A DNA stretch of 64,000 nucleotides from Pontederia crassipes (lineage: Eukaryota; Streptophyta; Magnoliopsida; Commelinales; Pontederiaceae). Below are positions 62,801 through 64,000 of this stretch, in pieces. The notes below the pieces were generated by a model. That model was not told where the DNA came from and searched no databases. It saw only the letters and a program-made list of their open reading frames with translations. The stretch's first letter is position 1; every line of letters starts with the position of its first letter. The DNA lies in the NCBI GenBank assembly GCA_030549335.1, contig CM060196.1, positions 23,952,501 to 24,016,500 of the forward strand, written 5' to 3'. The position numbers and the translations under genes are program-made.

Positions 62801-63826
62801 TTCAGTGTTCTCCACCAGAGATCAAATATTCATGCTGGAGACAACTACCTAACCTATTACTATTTGTGAATCTCATTAAGTAATCAACTTAGTCTAGTTG
62901 ATAAAAACTTGAGCTGAGATCCTTGAGAATCATATCCTTTGTTTTCAAGGTGTGCACCATCTTAAATGAGAAAAATCATCCGATGGGCTATGATTAACTG
63001 CAGACCAACATTCCACAATCCCAGTAATAACTAACTTGCAATTATTAAATTTGGGCTTCTCGGTGTGAGTTGAAAAAAGGATAAGTTGGTCAGACAACGA
63101 ATTATTTCTTTTGAAGGGGACTTGAAATCTTCCATTGCGCCTTATCTCTCAGTCCAATTTGAGATATAGATATGATCCGCTTTTACAAGGCATGCTGGAG
63201 AGTGGATAGACATAACAAAGAACCTAGGACCTTACTAGATCGTATCACTGTGATATCCAAGCAGCTAATACATTACAACCCCTCATGCATAAGCAAGAAT
63301 GACATATTGCATTGTCAAACAATATTAGCATCCCTACATTGAGTGTCAAGATATATTTCAAGTGTTTACTGACACCATGAAAGTGGCACTACTGCACGCA
63401 AGAATTCAGAAATATTAGGAACGGTAACATAAAGATTTGTTACTAGCATGTTCAAGGCTTGTTTCAGTATGCGAGACTAAGTGCAAAAAGCAGACAATAA
63501 TGTCAATATTTGACCCAAGACGCCTCCTTTCCATCGTACCTGGAATCGACAGCCTCAGATTGAACTGGTTTCACTAGTTCGCTGGAACCAGGTCCGCCTA
63601 CCATTTGGTTCCGCCTCAGCCACTGAGGCTGCTGATGATGATGATGCTGTTGTTGTTGCTGGTGATCCTGCTGGCTGTGTTGCCCCGGCGCCGGACCACG
63701 CTGCACGTACTGGTGTTGCTGGTGCTGGGGACCTCTGGAGTAGTAATTAGGATTTGGCATCGGTCCAGGACCTCCCCCTCGGCCGTTCCCCATTCCAGGT
63801 GGAGGGTATCTACCTCGAGTATTCAT
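56867..63826 (-). CDS. RH8: DEAD-box RNA helicase, DDX6/Dhh1 type (RH6/RH8/RH12 group)
   Basis: Nine exons join in frame to 498 aa: 63826-63540, 60295-60235, 60137-59903, 59536-59298, 58720-58469, 58387-58207, 57674-57586, 57107-57034 and 56945-56867, all GT-AG. A Gly/Pro/Gln/His-rich N-terminus ([20 protein letters not shown], poly-Q/H) precedes the core. Visible motifs are the Q motif (PIQ near 151), AKNGTGKT (168-175), PTREL (200-204), DEAD (273-276), SAT (304-306), TRGID (422-426) and HRVGRSGR (447-454). The end [15 protein letters not shown] matches the plant Dhh1 group. These ATP-dependent helicases work in processing bodies and stress granules in mRNA decapping, storage and repression. 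Length is normal for the family. The first intron is 3.2 kb and holds a tandem duplication. Which of RH6, RH8 or RH12 is closest is uncertain. Confidence 0.94.
62424..62973. repeat. Tandem direct duplication, 278-bp unit, in helicase intron 1
   Basis: The sequence starting TTACATCATGGTTGTTGC at 62424 repeats from 62702 to about 62973. The copies differ by only a handful of substitutions and a small deletion (ATCCTTCCTTTG versus ATCCTTTG). It does not reach a splice site. Confidence 0.9.
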
Positions 63827-64000
63827 GTTCGACCACAGAGCGAAATGAGAAGAAATCTCAACAAAAACCGAGAGATTTCAAGAGAGATTGATGCAGGAAC
63901 CGAGAAACAGGGATCAAAATAAAAGCTCTCTGCAGGAAAAAGGAAAAACAAAAATACAATTGAATCGCGAAATCAGGACTTAAAAGGAGAGATTTGAGGG
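63827..64000 (-). promoter_or_regulatory. 5' leader region of helicase gene
   Basis: The minus-strand DNA upstream of the ATG at 63826; the promoter lies mostly outside the window. No distinct element is supported. Confidence 0.4.

Overview
The window is nuclear DNA of a flowering plant. Genes have many short introns with plant splice signals in an AT-rich, transposon-filled background. GC-rich coding exons in the MYB and LTI65 genes and the mix of DNA transposons suggest a monocot, probably not a grass, but this is an inference. There are no rRNA, tRNA, CRISPR or prokaryotic features.

Five host genes can be assembled exon by exon with intact frames: (1) 9976-11447, minus, an LTI65/RD29B-like stress protein of 429 aa; (2) 13979-19217, minus, an NT-C2 (EEIG1/EHBP1) plus coiled-coil protein of 1039 aa; (3) 43258-45576, plus, a remorin of 198 aa with a GC-AG intron; (4) 49241-51834, minus, an R2R3-MYB of the MIXTA-like subgroup 9, 342 aa; (5) 56867-63826, minus, a DDX6/Dhh1-type DEAD-box RNA helicase (RH6/RH8/RH12 group), 498 aa. 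They act in different processes (stress response, cytoskeleton or organelle attachment, membrane nanodomains, epidermal differentiation, mRNA decay and storage) and show no sign of being a functional cluster.

The rest is mostly transposon-derived. At the left end, a decayed hAT element (RICESLEEPER-type, about 1-4729) abuts a deleted CACTA/En-Spm element (about 4730-8400). Non-autonomous elements with recognisable ends follow: hAT-type at 12170-12459, 23272-23993 and 38962-40270 (the last with a perfect 8-bp target duplication), a CACTA derivative at 35506-36910, a 9-bp-TSD Mutator-like element with a GC-rich interior at 52655-53419, a foldback element at 41004-41519, and Tourist/PIF-like MITEs at 37041-37383, 41861-42177 and 54713-55101. 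A non-coding LTR-like fossil may lie around 30990-33540. The 20-43 kb interval has no gene I can support.

I found no clearly new biological system. The most unusual items are the tandem-array and palindrome-filled hAT element, the Pack-MULE-like element in the MYB upstream region, the GC-AG remorin intron, a 278-bp tandem duplication inside the first helicase intron, and a GC-rich block next to the CACTA end.
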